From Actinomycetota bacterium (GTDB lineage: Bacteria > Actinomycetota > Actinomycetes > Streptosporangiales > Streptosporangiaceae), in the NCBI GenBank assembly GCA_003541285.1, contig DPMS01000254.1, positions 1-7,184 of the forward strand: a DNA stretch of 7,184 nt. The letters are read 5' to 3'. Made by a program: the position numbers and the translations under genes. Under the pieces are notes generated by a model. It did not search any database. It was given only the letters and a program-made list of their open reading frames with translations, and had not been told where the DNA came from. Each line of letters opens with the position of its first letter. The stretch's first letter is position 1. Below are positions 6,664 to 7,184 of the stretch, in pieces.

Positions 6664-6979
6664 TCATGCAAGCGCCCCCGGCGGCAGGTCCCGTGCCGTC
6701 ACCCGCCCCCGTAACGGCGGCGGTAACGAGGCGGCGGCGCGGTCGGTAACTCCCCGGGCGGCCGGCGGCCGGGGCGGCGAGATAGATCACCCGGTCATAA
6801 CGGCGGCCGGGGCCGGGCGTGGCATCGGGATGGTAGTCAGCGGTCCGGGTGACTAGCGCGGACATGATCGCGGCGGTACGGGCCAGCGGCTTGGGAGTGA
6901 GTTCGGCTTCCAGCGCCCAGCACTCCCCGGCATAGGGGCTGCCGGGCAGGTCGGGCCAGGACACTTCCGCGTCCGGGAC
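6664..6979 (-). pseudogene. Replication-relaxation-like protein, 3' fragment with frameshift
   Basis: The minus strand reads VPDAEVSWPDLPGSPYAGE from 6979, then CWALEAELTPKPLARTAAIM and RYDRVIYLAAPAA. From there the family-like continuation ARGVTDRAAASLPPPLRG, RVTARDLPPGALA is in another frame and ends at TGA (6664-6666). This pattern (E-V/A-ELTPK-x-x-ART, VxYL-x-AP-A-R, V-T-RAAASLP, V-RDLPPGA) fits the C-terminus of replication-relaxation/MobC-type proteins found on actinobacterial plasmids and integrative conjugative elements. A 7-bp tandem duplication (6757-6770) accounts exactly for the shift. The N-terminal, DNA-binding part is missing; homology starts about 10 nt inside the inverted repeat. 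A start at GTG 6964 is possible in frame but is not a natural one. The family name is given from memory; the frameshift is seen directly. Confidence 0.55.
6757..6770. repeat. 7-bp tandem duplication (GGCGGCC)2 causing a frameshift
   Basis: GGCGGCC occurs at 6757-6763 and again at 6764-6770. Removing one copy makes the minus-strand reading run APAA-RGVTDRAAASLPP without a break, as expected of the family. Confidence 0.75.
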
Positions 6980-6988
6980 ATGCCCTGT

Positions 6989-7000
6989 CGCGGTAACGCC
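6989..7000 (-). repeat. Right 12-bp inverted repeat
   Basis: CGCGGTAACGCC, the inverted partner of 6005-6016. It lies between the stop of the convergent gene fragment (7014-7016) and the first recognisable residues (VPDAEVSW, from 6979) of the replication-relaxation-like remnant. Confidence 0.85.
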
Positions 7001-7013
7001 ACCCGTCAGAGGG

Positions 7014-7184
7014 TCACGCCTGGGTGGTGTCGTTGACTACCAGGTTGGGCCGGTGTTTCTGCACTACTTCGCGGGTGGTGTCCCAGCAGGCGGCGCACAT
7101 CGGGACCGAGCGTCCCCAGGACTCAGGCCACAGTGCCCGGCGGGGCTCCCACAGGGTGCCGAACTGGCCGAAGGTGACAATGAC
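7014..7184 (-). CDS. Hypothetical protein, C-terminal part only
   Basis: The minus-strand frame is open from the window edge (7184) to TGA at 7014-7016, giving 56 visible residues. They begin VIVTFGQFGTLWEPRRALW and end VVQKHRPNLVVNDTTQA. The composition is ordinary for a protein, with many Trp and a CxxC pair (PMCAACWDTTREVV). No start lies within the window, so the gene begins outside it. I do not recognise the family. The CxxC pair could be half of a metal site or a redox pair, but nothing here decides this. It converges on cphA, and its stop lies 13 nt outside the right inverted repeat, so it appears to be untouched flanking sequence. Confidence 0.5.
   Translation of the reverse strand, partial: VIVTFGQFGTLWEPRRALWPESWGRSVPMCAACWDTTREVVQKHRPNLVVNDTTQA

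Larger units (their letters stand above)
6502..6667 (-). pseudogene. 5' fragment of a small membrane/conjugation-type gene, frameshifted
   Basis: ATG 6667 overlaps the TGA of the upstream remnant as ATGA, typical of translational coupling. The first 19 residues read MSIFWAYIKFRIAVAVLRR. The next plausible segment, LLLLALFVAVLVAAA (a membrane helix), is in another frame. A tandem CCGG-CCGG at 6607-6614 explains this: removing one 4-bp copy joins LRR to LLLLALFV in one frame. Further on, PITLVAGVGFAGA in the first frame and WLRG in the second look like one more pair of shifts, but this is less sure. The order after a replication-relaxation-like gene suggests the N-terminus of a conjugative-transfer protein; that identity is from memory of similar loci and is weak. 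The remainder is replaced by the SGNH remnant. Confidence 0.4.
6005..7000. mobile_element. 996-bp island of gene fragments bounded by 12-bp inverted repeats
   Basis: GGCGTTACCGCG at 6005-6016 and its exact complement at 6989-7000 face inward like terminal inverted repeats. Everything recognisable between them is minus-strand debris: a replication-relaxation-like 3' fragment, a truncated membrane-protein start and a gutted SGNH hydrolase. Homology of the outer pieces stops about 12 nt (left, near 6028) and 10 nt (right, near 6979) inside the repeats. No transposase is encoded. No target-site duplication is obvious in the flanks (GCCGCC on the left, ACCCGT on the right), and the end sequence matches no insertion-sequence family I recognise. 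It could be a non-autonomous element, a composite deletion scar, or coincidence of a short repeat. Confidence 0.35.

Noticed and set aside
6697..6760. CRISPR-like or repeat-array pattern from repeated GTAAC words
   Set aside because: The words are short, irregularly spaced and explained by Ala/Pro/Arg-rich coding sequence on the minus strand.
6482..6856. Plus-strand frame of 124 codons over the pseudogene island
   Set aside because: It runs antisense to recognisable minus-strand fragments and has no motif of its own.

Overview
The window is very GC-rich, uses GTG starts and carries protein families typical of Actinomycetota: a small ANTAR regulator, a polytopic membrane protein of an actinobacterial type, cyanophycin genes, and a replication-relaxation-like fragment. 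A filamentous or soil actinomycete is likely. I would not name a lower rank from sequence alone.

Layout. Positions 2-340 (+) hold the 3' part of an ANTAR-domain regulator whose start lies outside the window. Positions 341-594 are non-coding, with an AT-rich patch near 405-500 that is the best place for a promoter. Then come three co-directional genes: a 610-residue multi-spanning membrane protein (595-2427), cyanophycinase cphB (2469-3293) and cyanophycin synthetase cphA (3324-6230). The gaps are 41 and 30 nt, so they could form one operon. cphA builds the Asp/Arg storage polymer multi-L-arginyl-poly-L-aspartate; cphB cleaves it to beta-Asp-Arg dipeptides. The role of the membrane protein is unknown. 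A 19-bp palindrome lies between it and cphB.

The right-hand 1.2 kb is on the minus strand and is mostly gene debris. A perfect 12-bp inverted repeat (6005-6016 and 6989-7000), both copies pointing inward, encloses three broken pieces. The first is a 3' fragment of a replication-relaxation-like gene, frameshifted by a 7-bp tandem duplication. The second is the first part of a small membrane-protein gene, overlapping it by ATGA and frameshifted by a 4-bp tandem duplication. The third is a secreted SGNH-hydrolase-like gene that lacks both its GGND block and its catalytic C-terminus. The recognisable homology of the outer pieces stops within about 10-12 nt of the repeats, so the segment looks like a 996-bp inserted or rearranged island. 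It lies between the end of cphA and a convergent gene fragment at 7014-7184. cphA has no stop of its own near its expected end and reads about 85-90 codons antisense into the island.

The cyanophycin pair itself is a known system. The least explained parts are the inverted-repeat-bounded pseudogene island, the altered cphA 3' end, and the 21-bp tandem duplication carrying two TTA codons at the end of the membrane-protein gene.
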